NCBI GenBank assembly: GCA_030704615.1
Contig: CM060731.1
Span: 67,126,756 to 67,190,755 of the forward strand
Length of the DNA: 64,000 nucleotides
From: Takakia lepidozioides
Lineage: Eukaryota > Streptophyta > Takakiopsida > Takakiales > Takakiaceae
Direction of reading: 5' to 3'
The notes under the pieces were generated by a model that did no database searches, was not told the DNA's origin, and saw nothing but the letters and a program-made list of their open reading frames with translations. Made by a program: the position numbers and the translations under genes. Of this stretch, positions 24,956-37,000 are shown in pieces. Position 1 is the stretch's first letter; each line of letters starts with the position of its first letter.

Positions 24956-25740
24956 ACCACGACTCGGACACGAACATTCTTTGGGAGGTAACCTAGCTGT
25001 GGAGTTTTCCACGCTAGTGCAGGGATGGCGCACTCTGCCGTTCTCCTGAGCGCGCGCGTGGATCCCATACCCAGGGCCGTTCATTCTCCTGCCGACGAGA
25101 GGGCGGAAATGCTCGCATCCTGCAACGGTTTAACGGGAGAGGTTGTGGAGGTGGAACGGGGATCCGGCTTGGTAAACTCGCGTTCCAGACTCATGCGATA
25201 TCCAGGGATGCGGGAGAAAGGTAACGACTTGTAAATCATGACGCAATTTTGTCGCCTCTGTAGATTTTGTGCAGCTGAGCTGTCCAGGCTCCGTAATTTC
25301 CTTGGTACTCCCAGCAGGAAATGCACCTATGTTGGTCGACGAAGATCACTCATGCTCCTGTAACTCCTTTCCTGCCTCCATACGATCCCAATTTGAAGTT
25401 TTCTTTCTGTATACTTCAATTTGAAAAGAAATTTACGACTCAATGAAGCCTGTCACGATCTGCCAAAGTTCTCAATGAAGAGAACTTCACGTGTGATGTA
25501 TCAATGTCGTTTATTCACTGCAAATCATAAAGAGATATGCGCATCCTTGCAATGCAGCCAATGTTCTTAGTGAGAGATATGACAGGCTTCGCGAATATTC
25601 CAGGGAAAGCCCTCGCAAACAATCGTTTCGAGTTCAGTCACTGTGAAGGGTTGCTTACCACAAATACTATCGTCTAATGGCAGTGCAAAGCAACAACCGC
25701 ACACTGAGGAATGGAATTTCAGTCTAGTGCTGAGGATCCG

Positions 25741-25775
<35 letters not shown>

Positions 25776-26282
25776 AAATCTTATTAATGTTCGTCATCAA
25801 CGAATGCAATAAGGAGCTGCTACAAGACCTATGTTTAAGTGATACTTGTATGCAGGCCAGACTATGAGCAGAGATCATCTCTGGCAGGAGTTCTTCTCAG
25901 ATTATTCACAATGGTGGGACAACAGGTTTGACAAGGTGAGGCCATTGACAGTTAGGATGTGGAAGAGTTTGGGCTTGTGACCGAAGCTTCTTGTTGGATA
26001 AGGATGGTTTGTGGCTGCTTACCTACTGCCAATTTTCTTTGTCATGGGAAAACAGCAAAAGCATGGTTCCTGTAGTTCTTGATATCAATAGGTCTTTCTT
26101 CCTTGTTGGGTTGGCATGAAAGTAAGTTGCTCATGGTTGTTGTTTGGAGCTTTGGTGGGTGTAGCCTGGTCAGTGCAAGGCTGTGTTGAAGCTATGACTG
26201 CTAAACTGCCCACGGGTGGTTTTCACAGAAAAGTCCAAGATCACCAGACTTCAGACATAAGCTTACAAATGAGGGCCTTTGG
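24956..26282. other. Intergenic, with a GA microsatellite
   Basis: A perfect (GA)n run lies at about 25746-25771. Open frames are short and unrecognised. The right end is the 5' region of the PPR gene; an in-frame stop lies roughly 80 bp upstream of its ATG. Confidence 0.4.
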
Positions 26283-29200
26283 ATGGAAGATTGTTTGAAC
26301 CCTCCTTGGGTGAAAGCAGAGCTAGCTGCTATGATTCCAGATCGGGCCCGATTTGGTGATGTGAGGACACTATGCATGGGAGGACGATTGAAAGAGGCCC
26401 TGCACATGTTGAACCAGGGAGGAATTTCTGCCGACACCAATACTTATGTCTGCCTCTTGCGGGAGTGCATTAACATGCAACGTTTGGCAGATGGAAAGCA
26501 GGTGCACACCCACATCATCCAAAGTGGATTCAAGCCAAACATCTTTGTATTTAGCACCCTTGTTAACATGTATGTCAGGTGTGGCAGTGTGGTGGATGCA
26601 CGCCAAGTGTTTGACAAAATGCCTGAACGAGATGTGTTTACATGGACTGTAATGATGGCAGGATATGCTCAGCATGGATGTGGCAGGGAGGCTTTCGAGA
26701 TATATCAGCAAATGATACAGGGAGGTGTAATGCCCAACAATATCACATTTATTTGTGTCTTGAAGGCGTGTGCCAGCCTAGGAGTGTTAGAAAAAGGCAA
26801 GGAGGTTCATGCTGACATCATTAAAGCTGGAATTGTGCCATACGTTAATTTGGGGAATGCCCTTGTTAACATGTATGCCAAATGCGGGAGTGTGAAGGAT
26901 GCCCGTCAAGTGTTCGACAAAATGCCTGAACGAGATGTGGTCTCATGGAATGCCATGATCTCAGGATATGCTCAGCATGGCTGTGGCAGGGAGGCCTTCG
27001 ACATTTATGATAACATGATACAGGATAGGGTGAGGCCCAACAAGGTCACATTTATTTGTGTTCTCAAAGCATGTGCCAGCCTGGCAGCCCTGGAAAAGGG
27101 CAGAAAGGTCCATGCTGACATTGCGAAAGCTGGAATTGTGCCTGATATTATTCTGGAGAACACCCTCGTTGACATGTATGCCAAATGTGGGAGCAAAAGG
27201 GATGCACGTCAAGTCTTCGATAATATGGCTAAGCGGGATTTGGTGTCATGGAATGCAATGGTCACAGGATATGCGCAGCTTGGGTGTGGTAAGGAGGCTT
27301 TGGAGTTGTACGAGCAAATGATACGGGAAGGGATGAAGCCTGACAGGGTCACTTTCATTGGCATTGTCAAGACATGTGCCAGCCCAGCAGCTCTGTATAA
27401 GGGCATAGAGGTTCATGCCACCATCATTAAAGCTGGTCTCCTGCCTGATAGTATTCTGGAGAATACCCTTGTTGACATGTATGCCAAATGCGGCAGCATG
27501 AGGCATGCACATAGAGTGTTTCACAAGATAGCTAAGCGAGATGTAGTCTCATGGAACGCAATGATTGCTGGATATGCTCAGCATGGGTATGGTACGGAGG
27601 CTTTTGCAATATATAAGCAAATGATACAGGAAGGGGTAGCACCCAACACAATCTTGTTCACTTGCGTTCTGAATGCTTGTGCACGTGTGGCAGCTCTGGA
27701 AAAGGGGAAAGAGGTCCATGCTGACATCATCAAAGCTGGGATTGCCACAGACATCATCCTTGAGAATTCCCTTGTTGACATGTATGCCAAGTGTGGGAGG
27801 ATGGAGGATGCACTTCGAGTGTTTGACAATATGGCCGAGCGAGATGTTGTGTCATGGAATGCAATGATAGCAGGATATGGTCAGCATGGCTGCTGTAGGG
27901 AGGCTTACAAATTATTTAAGCAGATGCAACAGGAAGGCTTGAAGCCGAACTTGGTCTCATGGAGTTCTATGATCACAGGATACACTCAGCACGGTTGTGC
28001 TGGGGAGGCTTACGAAATGTATGAGCAGATGAAATCTGAAGGGGTAATGCCTGATAAGGTCTTGTTCACTTGCATTCTGAAGGCGTGTGCCAGCTTGGCA
28101 GCTCTGGAAAAGGGCAAAGAGGTTCATGCTGACATCAACAAATCTGAAATTGCTCTAGATGTCATTCTTGAGAGTAGCCTTGTCGACATGTATGCCAAAT
28201 GTGGTAGCATAAGGGATGCCCGTAGAGTTTTTGACAATATGACTCAGCAAAATGCGGTCTCATGGAATGCAATGATTGCAGGATATGCTCAACATGGATA
28301 TGGGTGGGATGCTTTGAAGATGTATGAGGAAATGATAAGGGAAGGGGTATTACCTGACATGGTCTCGTTCATTTGTGTTGTCAAGGCATGTGCCATCCTG
28401 GCAGCCCTGGAAAAGGGCAAAGAGGTCCATGCTGACATCATCAAAGCTGGAATTGCACCAGATATCATTCTCGAGAATACCCTCATTGACATGTATGCAA
28501 AATGTGGAAGTATAAAATATGCACTTCGACTGTTCGACAACATGGCTAAACGAGATGTGGTGTCGTGGAATGTGATGATAGCAGGATATGGTCAGCATGG
28601 GTGTGCTACGGATGCTCTGCAACTATTTGAACGTATGCAAAAGGAAGGCACAAAGCCCGACAGTATCACTTACATATCTCTCCTCTCTGCATGTAGCCAT
28701 GTGGGCCTAGTTGATGAAGGCTGTTATTACTTAGATTCCATGCATCAATGTCATGGCCTCACCCCTACAGTGGCGCATTTTGGATGCATGGTGGACCTTG
28801 TTGGCCGGTCAGGCCAAGTTGAAGAGGCAGAGGATCTCATCAACAAAATGCCAATTGAACCAGACTCTTCTGTGTGGGGGGCTTTGCTTGGCGCCTGCAG
28901 AATGCATGGCAATGTGGAGGTAGCAGAACGTGCAGCAAAATGCCTTCTCAAGCAGGTTCCGCAAGATGCTGCAACCTATGTGCTGCTATCAAACATCTAT
29001 GCTGCGGCTGGAAGATGGGAAGATACGGCGAAGTTGAGACAAATGATGGAGGTTAGAGGTGTCAGAAAGGAGCCAGGGCAGAGCTGGATTGAGGTGGACA
29101 ACTGGGTGCATACATTTGTTGTAGAAGACAATTTGCATCCACACATAGAGGAAATCCATGCTGAGCTGAAGAGATTAACTTGCCAGATGAAGGAGGCAGG

Positions 29201-29480
29201 GTATGTGCCTGACACGCGTTTTGTATTGCATGAGGTGGGGGAGGAGCAAAAGGAGTTGTCACTCTGCCACCACAGCGAGAAACTGGCCATTGCATTTGGG
29301 CTTATCAGCACTCCCTCTGGGACGCCCATCCACATCATTAAGAACCTTCGGGTGTGTGGTGACTGCCATTCCGCCACAAAGTTCATTTCGAAGATAGCTG
29401 GGCGAGCAATTGCTGTACGGGATGCCAACCGCTTTCACCACTTCCAAGATGGGGAATGCTCTTGTGGGGATTACTGGTGA
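26283..29480 (+). CDS. PLS-class PPR protein with E and DYW domains
   Basis: A single exon encodes 1065 residues. Most of the protein is a run of P, L and S pentatricopeptide motifs with wording such as LVDMYAKCGS, ARQVFDKMPERDVVSWNAM and AGYAQHGCGREA. The core repeats with an exact 101-residue period. The C-terminus has the E region with RKEPGQSWIEV (PG box) and a complete DYW cytidine-deaminase-like domain: HSEKLA (zinc His and catalytic Glu), CGDCH (zinc Cys pair), FHHFQDGECSCGDYW as the last residues. Proteins of this class bind organelle RNA and direct C-to-U editing in plastids or mitochondria. The ATG is the first after an in-frame stop upstream. The N-terminus (MEDCLNPPWVKAEL) is not an obvious transit peptide, so targeting is unclear and a 5' exon could be missing. 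One repeat unit carries an extra 35-residue motif. Confidence 0.95.
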   Translation: MEDCLNPPWVKAELAAMIPDRARFGDVRTLCMGGRLKEALHMLNQGGISADTNTYVCLLRECINMQRLADGKQVHTHIIQSGFKPNIFVFSTLVNMYVRCGSVVDARQVFDKMPERDVFTWTVMMAGYAQHGCGREAFEIYQQMIQGGVMPNNITFICVLKACASLGVLEKGKEVHADIIKAGIVPYVNLGNALVNMYAKCGSVKDARQVFDKMPERDVVSWNAMISGYAQHGCGREAFDIYDNMIQDRVRPNKVTFICVLKACASLAALEKGRKVHADIAKAGIVPDIILENTLVDMYAKCGSKRDARQVFDNMAKRDLVSWNAMVTGYAQLGCGKEALELYEQMIREGMKPDRVTFIGIVKTCASPAALYKGIEVHATIIKAGLLPDSILENTLVDMYAKCGSMRHAHRVFHKIAKRDVVSWNAMIAGYAQHGYGTEAFAIYKQMIQEGVAPNTILFTCVLNACARVAALEKGKEVHADIIKAGIATDIILENSLVDMYAKCGRMEDALRVFDNMAERDVVSWNAMIAGYGQHGCCREAYKLFKQMQQEGLKPNLVSWSSMITGYTQHGCAGEAYEMYEQMKSEGVMPDKVLFTCILKACASLAALEKGKEVHADINKSEIALDVILESSLVDMYAKCGSIRDARRVFDNMTQQNAVSWNAMIAGYAQHGYGWDALKMYEEMIREGVLPDMVSFICVVKACAILAALEKGKEVHADIIKAGIAPDIILENTLIDMYAKCGSIKYALRLFDNMAKRDVVSWNVMIAGYGQHGCATDALQLFERMQKEGTKPDSITYISLLSACSHVGLVDEGCYYLDSMHQCHGLTPTVAHFGCMVDLVGRSGQVEEAEDLINKMPIEPDSSVWGALLGACRMHGNVEVAERAAKCLLKQVPQDAATYVLLSNIYAAAGRWEDTAKLRQMMEVRGVRKEPGQSWIEVDNWVHTFVVEDNLHPHIEEIHAELKRLTCQMKEAGYVPDTRFVLHEVGEEQKELSLCHHSEKLAIAFGLISTPSGTPIHIIKNLRVCGDCHSATKFISKIAGRAIAVRDANRFHHFQDGECSCGDYW

Positions 29481-31119
29481 AACGAACAACATGCTTGAGA
29501 GAGACAACCCAAGCTGTGAGATGAACCAGGGTGGTGATAAGGCTGTCAGATGCACTGCTAGACATTGCACTGTGGCCCCACTGAAGGAGTAATGTGGCAT
29601 GGGATAATAGGTCACCGTAGGCATGGCAACCGTTCTCAGCGACTATCAAGCACAGTTAACCTGACTGAATTTGACAGGGTCTGCAGCAAAACCCCCCCAG
29701 CTCTACATAATACCTACTGAAAGTCTTGCAACCAAATTGTGCAGAGTGTGCAACTAGAATTACTGGATAGTTACACTGCTTTCTAGTGGTAGGCAATCGA
29801 AGGATGTCATCCTCTTTACCTCTCATGTAGTCATCTCTGTTTGTCACCCCCATGTTTGCAGCTCTTAAGAGCAAGCCAGCCTAGAGGGGGTAGCAGTAAT
29901 GATGGCTACATCTGGGACCCGCAGGCCTACAGGGAAGCCATTGCAGGTGGCGCCATTTACAGTCGCCCTCCTCCCCTTCACCAGAGGACTTCCCATTGCG
30001 TGGGGATGGCATCTTTCCAATGGAAGTGCGAGTCGGAAAGACGGGAGGCAAGCAAGCCGCCCTTGCCCCAAGTGAGGTCGAAGTCACGATGAAGTTCCCT
30101 CCTCCATTGGTCCGAAGTCCGAAGCTATGGGAAGAACTACACACAAAGACACCCAAGCTTTTCTCCCCTGAGTCATCAGATCCCAGTAGATTTTGAAAAG
30201 AATGGATCTGCTGCTGGGGTTCCCTTCATAAACCCAAGAGCATCTTGCTTTCCAGATGAACCAGAGAGTGTGTGCTTTGAGACAAGCCCACACCAGGCAT
30301 TTATTCGAGTTCACCCCTAGTTGATGGTTGAGCAGGAAGAATGAGGGGTCGGGCGAGGCATGGACGGAGGTCCAGGCAGTAACAGGAGAAAATGAACTTT
30401 TAAAATCTATAAGTTAAATGTAAATCATTTTAATGTTTGAGACGTTATGAAGGCCGCCACAAAGGTTGCCGTTAGTGGTGACGGACATCGTGAGCCGTCC
30501 ACCACATATTTTTTTATAAAAAGAGTTTCAGAAAATTTGGTGTCGCCGGACAGCTGAAAAGTCGAATATATTTCTTTTCCTGGCATTCGTGGATAGTTTC
30601 GCCAAACACGGCTCACGGCGATGGTGACGGCTCATGGAGCGCGCCACCCTTAATGGTGACGGTCGGTGGCCCATCTCGATGGACGCGGCCCCACTGTTCA
30701 CACGTGTCGCACGCGCATGAACAGACGGCTCCGCGCCCCCGTCGACGGGTGAGGTGGTGAGATCGACGGACGGCGTCCATCCAGCAGGTCGGTGCAGCGA
30801 CTCGCACTCAACATATTCCCTTAACTTTGATATTTCGCACACGAATTGCGCGTCGGGGATGAATGATACTAAAACTTAAAACTTTGCGCAACTTTGCGTA
30901 ATGTCACGCGATCATAAATGCGCGTCAGTTTACCGAGCCTATAACCGAACCACAAATCGAACCTTCCTACGGTCTTGGAGCCGAGGCTGGAGCGAGGGTT
31001 TTAAATTGCGGGTGCTGCGATGGAATTGTCATCGTTCTCGCCATCGCTGCTCCGCTTCCGCTCTCGCACTGCTTCTCTTCTTCGTATCGCTTCTTCCTCT
31101 TCTCTTCTCCCGCGTGACA
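29481..31119. other. Intergenic, then 5' region of the ASR-like gene
   Basis: No gene is recognised. A GC-rich block at about 30590-30800 lies upstream of the ABA/WDS gene and may be part of its promoter. An in-frame ATG at 30901 would extend that protein by 73 residues, but the added sequence is not family-like. Confidence 0.4.
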
Positions 31120-32116
31120 ATGTCGGATTACGAGAACCGTCGTTTCGGGAATGGCGAGGGGTACGATCAGCCTTCCACAGACTTTGGCTCCGTCGGAAAT
31201 GATTATGGTACCGAGCAGCCTCTAGTTGTGGAGACTACAGAAACTAGCGAAGCGCAGGTGACGCTTGACGGAATTGAGGCCGCTCGCAGCAAGGAGACGA
31301 ACTGGAAGAGAACGGAGATTGCCAGTGGCATTGGAGCACTGGCTGCTGGTGGTTTTGCTGCGGTCAGCATTCTACTTGCCTGTTGTACTCCTGGCAGACA
31401 GAGATATGCTTGGTTCCTTGCATTATATTGTCTTCCCTTAAATGCCCCTAGCTTGTCCCACGAGAGTTATTGAGAGAGCTGCCTGTGAGTGGGCCATCAT
31501 ACCGCTGGAGAAGGCTCGTATCAGTCATCTTTGTCCTAGTCAGCATTGTGTAAATCCAACTTGCTTACTGGGGTCTTCAATGGTTGTCTATCGTCATTCA
31601 TTTCCACTTTCTAGTGCTGCATTGTGGGTTGTTGTTAGAGGGAGCAGGTCTACGGATTCCTGACTGACCGGCACTCTCATGTCGTTACGGCGATTTTCAC
31701 TTTTGAAGAAAGTTTCCGAACTCAAATCCGACTCGAAAAAGTTTACAGGAAGCTGACATTTGCAATCTGAAGATAGGTTGTCAATTGTGAACAACGCACT
31801 CTTCAGTTTGCTAACTTGCGACGGTTTGCTTTTGTCTCTGTGGCAGTACGCAAAACACCAGGCCTCTGTAGATCCCACGCACGCTGGCCGGCTCAATCTT
31901 GAGGCGGAAATTGCAGCTGGTGTTGCAGTTGGAGCAGCTGGCCTGGGACTCTACGGGCACCACGCGAAGGAGAATGCCGAGGAGAGCCGAGAGCAGCTCG
32001 AGAATCCCGACGGAGAGAAGAAGCATGGTTGGTTTGGTGGCTCCAAGGACGGGTCAGCCGAAGGCAATCAGGAGACAACCGCCGATGGCGGCCAAGAGAA
32101 GAAGCACTGGTTCTAG
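31120..32116 (+). CDS. ABA/WDS-domain stress protein (ASR-like)
   Basis: Two exons, 31120-31362 and 31847-32116, give about 170 residues. The N-terminal part (MSDYENRRFGNGEGYDQ) is Gly/Asp/Tyr-rich and disordered in character. The family core spans the junction: IASGIGALAAGGFAA, then YAKHQASVDPTHAGRL, EAEIAAGVAVGAAGLGLYGHH. This matches the ABA/WDS (abscisic stress ripening) domain, where FALHEKHEAKKDPEHAH and IEEEIAAAAAVGSGG are usual. The tail is rich in Gly, Lys and Glu and ends KKHWF. Known ASR proteins are small hydrophilic proteins of nucleus and cytosol induced by drought, salt and ABA, with zinc-dependent DNA-binding and chaperone-like activity. Here the His-rich stretches are weaker than in seed-plant ASRs. 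The donor GCG/GTCAGC is unusual, so the exon 1 end may be off; the acceptor (TGTGGCAG) is good. Confidence 0.82.
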
Positions 32117-34029
32117 ATTGCTGTGCTCCGAGATGCTGTAATATTTTGTACATTTTGAGTTACTTGCATCCCCAAAAAGCTGTACCTACCCTTTGTGGAG
32201 CTGACAGGGATAAGCGTCACATGTGGATCATGTGCCCTGGACAGAGAAGAGCTTTTGGTCTAGATATAGCGCACTCATCCAATGTACGTGACAACTGAAA
32301 GAAATGGCCTCCCTTTGTTGGCCTTTTTTCCTAGCTTTCGCAAGTAAGGCCTGTGAATGTCTTCTTCTATCACTAAACCAGATTGTGTTCCAAAGTGTGC
32401 TGCTTTTCGCATCAAAAGTCGACAACACTGAACTAAACTGATCGTGAGACTGCATCATCATCAATTGTTGTAAGTGTACATCGCTCAGTTTCTAGTGAGA
32501 AAGGGCACGTTGATAGTAGAATTGCTTTATGTGGGTCGACATAAATAATGAGAATTTGCAAGCCGTACAATATCGTAGCAAATAGACGACCTACCATCTG
32601 CATCCGGAGTGTACCTTGCCTCCACTGAATGCTTTTGGCGATGGCGACGTTGCACCTTCAAAAAATTTGTACCCATGTGCCTGAACTCATCTTCACACAC
32701 AGATTATGCAAAGTGCTTTTCCATGAATCCTCAACAACTCACAAATACACAAGCACGCAAACTTGGACGATCAAACCAAACAACGTCTGGATCTTGAGTA
32801 GTGTGACATTGGAAAAGTAGAGGCGGGAAATGATAATCCGTCTGCACTGTGCAGTCAACAGGAAATTTGAGATCCGGATATGGATCAGAAGCAACACGGC
32901 ATTTGCAAAATCTGTGTCCACGTCCTAAAGCGTTTCAACAGCAAACTTGGTAGAGCCCAGAAATCCATCAACCTCTGAATCCTGCATACGAGATTTAACG
33001 TTTCAGTCACATTGCTACCTACTTACATTACATGCGTGAATGCTCATCATGCTACTGATGACCATCCGCCAACTCTGGGGGCTTGCACAGCCACCGACCA
33101 AACATTTGGCTGCGAGGAGTGCGTCTTGATTGAGAGATTGACCGCTGGCCGCACTCAGAGACTCTCACTTTTCGTATCCCTGGAACGTATCCTGCATGAA
33201 TATCCCCAGGATAAATGGGTGGGACCCGGAAGAGCACAGTTTTAGAATGCTTGCTGCATAAGCATCGTTGCAGATTCCGTTCCAGAAGGCCCATGATTCA
33301 TAAATCTGGAAAAAATCGCTGGATAATCTTTGTCTTCTTATTATCTTTATCCGTCAGGCGTGATTCCTGAGTATGTTTCAATCCAGTTTAATCATAGCGT
33401 CGCCAGCCAGCCGAAAAACGGACACGATACCCACGAGTGTCTCTAGAGCGTCTTGTGCGTTGCAGGCAGAGACGCCATGAAAGCTCCGAGTCAGAAGCAG
33501 CGATCTGGGCCCCACGCGATCCTGCCCACCCTCGTCTCCTGCGACTGTACTATGATGCATTCAAGTTGATGCAACCCACTGACTTTACTGTACATTGTTG
33601 ACGAGTCCGAGGTCTCGCTGGTCAAATATATAAAGTGTGTTCATGAGAATTTTCTGTCAAAAATTAGCTCTGACCTATTTTGTTTCATGTCACTCTGATC
33701 TGCCTAATTATGTCGACTTCTGATTATTGAAAGATTGGGAAGTGAATATGTGTTCTGGTACAAGGAGGTGCCAACAATTCAAATTTCTGCCAATCGATAA
33801 ATACAGCCCAGAGGTTGGGGCATTCTGTGTTACACATATTCACATTCACAATGTAGCAAGACATAACTTTTTTGAGGAAATAGATCTGATAGCTAGTTTT
33901 CGATCAGAAGACTGGTTAGTTTGTGTTTGTTGTTCTACCCTGCTTCAGCAAGGGTCATCTCGCAAGGATGCAGGACAAACTTTGGTCAACACTCCTGTGT
34001 TTTTGTATTCAGTACTTTGCCATCAAAGC
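32117..34029. other. Intergenic, no gene recognised
   Basis: This contains the 3' side of the ASR-like gene and the 3' side of the convergent CCD1 gene. Open frames are short and have no recognisable motif. Confidence 0.4.
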
Positions 34030-37000
34030 TCAACCTTGATTCTTCAACTGCTCCTGCAAATAAGCAAAAAATGGCTTTTACATACAGAGTGGTGAACATT
34101 GCTGAACTCACAGGAATGAGGACAATGGAGAGGAAGGGCCTCCAGAAAGGAGGCAGTTGCAGGGGTGGGGGGGGGGGGCGGACAGGAGATATTCTCAGCT
34201 GGGGGCCATTCCCAGTTTCTCCGTGCAAATTACATACCTCAGTCACGAAGAGGGCATGAAATCCATATGGGACAGATTTGGGCAGCCTCGCGACTGCGAC
34301 AGGTTCAGGGGCCATGGTCTTAGCATCAATGACAACCACTTCCGATTTCCTGTACAAGACAGAATGTTGATTAAACAAGTGAAGCTAGTTCACACTCCAC
34401 TGCCAACTGATACCACTTAAGAGTCTGATTCTGATTCTGTAGTCTAAAGCATGCATAAGACTTTTAAAGATAGTAATGCAACTCTTCTCTCTCCAAAATC
34501 CTTCCCTGTTCACTACACAGTGTGTGTAGTGGTGCAATGAGCCACATAACATCCACACATTAGTAAGCTGCAGTTGAGTTTAAAGCAGCATCATGCCTCA
34601 TGGAACCAAGTTTTATGCTTCCTAGAGTGATATCAACATCTGCATTTGAAATCCCCGTAACTAAACCCTTAACAATCGAATCTGATGCAGAAGTGTTATG
34701 GCATTCGGATTAAGGTTGAAACTCTACAACTGCCTCTGAATGGGTTACCCTCCTGCATTACCCCCCAAGGATGATGCATAACAAGGAACAAAAAATGATT
34801 GATTCTTTGTCCCTCTCTTTCCTCAAACTGTAAGGGTGTTTAAAAATCGTGTACCTGTATTGAAGGAACCTTGTGTTCATACCAGATCTGACAGAAGACT
34901 TCATTTCACTAAGGGTTACCTTAACCTGAAGAACGGCTATAATCTGGGGACCAACAGGGACCTCCTATTCCTATAATGCATCAATGTTAGTAGAATCACA
35001 TACCCAATATTCTCATCATACACAAAGACAATCAAGTAACCATCATCCTCTGGTCCCTCCCTGCCAGGAGTGCAAGGCACAAATACTGCCTCTGATCCAT
35101 ATCGCCCAGATCCATAAAGGAATAAGCCCTTAACATTTCCCCCCGGCTTCAGCTGTTTGTTGCCTAGCTCTGGCTCCACAGATAGATCATACTTTGCAAC
35201 GCCTATTACCTTTTCTGTGCTATCGTACACAGATGTGTACACGTACTGTTGCTTCCTGCAATCACCACCATAAGAACCCTTTGAGACCCTATAAAGAAGA
35301 GGTGTTTGTGGCATATAAGTAACTCCACAGAATCAACGAGATACCTAGAAACATTTCATGGATCCGAATGATTCCAGCTCATAGTGCCATGACCATGTGG
35401 GAACTTAACTGTCTGCTATGATGAATGACAAGGTTGCACTTGGACCATCACTACCTTACCTGCCGACGTACTCATCATTGATCTTTGGAAATTCAACGTG
35501 CAAGTCCCCAAGTTGCTTCTGTGTTACTTCTCCAGTCTTGAGATTCATCCGGTACTCATACCTGCAGTTCCAACATGCGGACACAGAATTCAGACAAATA
35601 ACCAAGGTTGCTTTTAAAGAAATTCTTTGAAGTCAAAGGAACTTTGCTGAAACAATGAAAATACACTCTACTGCTGCCCCGTGATTATCTGCAATGTATT
35701 TGGGACCTGATAGGCATCATTGTATGTGCCTGTTATCATGCCTACTGTGACACAGCTTGATGTCAGAGACAACTTAATGGTAAAGCTAGCGTATGTGCCC
35801 ATTGTTTGGCGCACTACTCATCACCAGGTGCAATCAGGCAAGGGGGGATTTCCTTCATTCCTTGAGTACTACTCTGTTGAACATAGATGTAAGGAACATG
35901 GAGCTTGTACGGAGAATAAATCATGGATTAAAGGAGGGCTGTTGCATACAGTGCAGCTTTATTGTTCTCCAAATTCTCTTCCTGAAAAATGCCGAGATCC
36001 ATCCAAGGCATACGGCAAGTCACTAGAATAACTTCGTCCCCTTCCTCCCATGCGTTTGCTGCTCACCAAACCAAAGATGTGGAGATAAGTGCAACCCAAC
36101 CCACCTCTTGTTTTCAAATGAATGTACCAATCAACAGATATAGGATCTCCATTATAGGTCATGTAGCACTGGCACAGCTATGAACTACGATACGATACAA
36201 ACCAAGTGTTTGTGAAAACAACCTCTCTCCTCCATGATCTGTCTTTCATGGAAGGCTCCTAACCCTTGTAATCAAGACTTCACTTTAACAAGTTGACCAG
36301 GCGGTGTGCTTTACCATTATGGAAAATAAAGCTAGTAGGAATGTCAAACCAACGGATTTGAGATTCGTTCCTGGCATAACGAGGTAGTACCCCAAACCGA
36401 GACTTTCTGCTTGGGTCAAATTTGAAGAAGTAGCCCCCTTTCAGAATCTCCTGCAATAGGCATGAGACATGGTTGGGAAAGAAGCTGGATTAAAGATTTA
36501 AAATCCAGACAGCTAGATTATTTTATGGTCAACCAAGTTACTACTGCCAAATAATTAGCTGGAGCATGAGAACATGCTCTAGTCATGCTGAAAGGGAAGG
36601 AACAGAGCCTGCCCCCAGTTGCAGATTCAACAGTGGGGATTTAGAGTCACTCATAATTGGCAGAGAAACCTCAACTGCAGCCAGAAACGAATGCAAGGAT
36701 GTCAGCAAATGTTTCTCAGAACAACTTTTTCTCAAAGTGATCATGCTTAACTGGCTCAAAATGGGGCTTGATAAATAAAAGAGCAACACAAATGGCTGCA
36801 TGCCTGCCGAACATGGCCGATCCTCCATGAAATTGAACAACAAGATACCAGCACCATTCTTGAACTAGACAACATGAATCTTGAAGGGAGGAGAAATCAT
36901 ATTCGTCCGCTGTAACAGAAAAAATTTAGCGAAAAGCTTGCACCCACCTTTGGGCGGAGGACAAGAGGAAGGTCCATAAAAATGGCATAATTCTCAGTGA

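Noticed and set aside
30901-31119. Upstream in-frame ATG extending the ASR-like protein
   Set aside because: The added 73 residues are Arg/Ser-rich and unlike the family, whereas MSDYENRR is a typical start; it is probably leader sequence.
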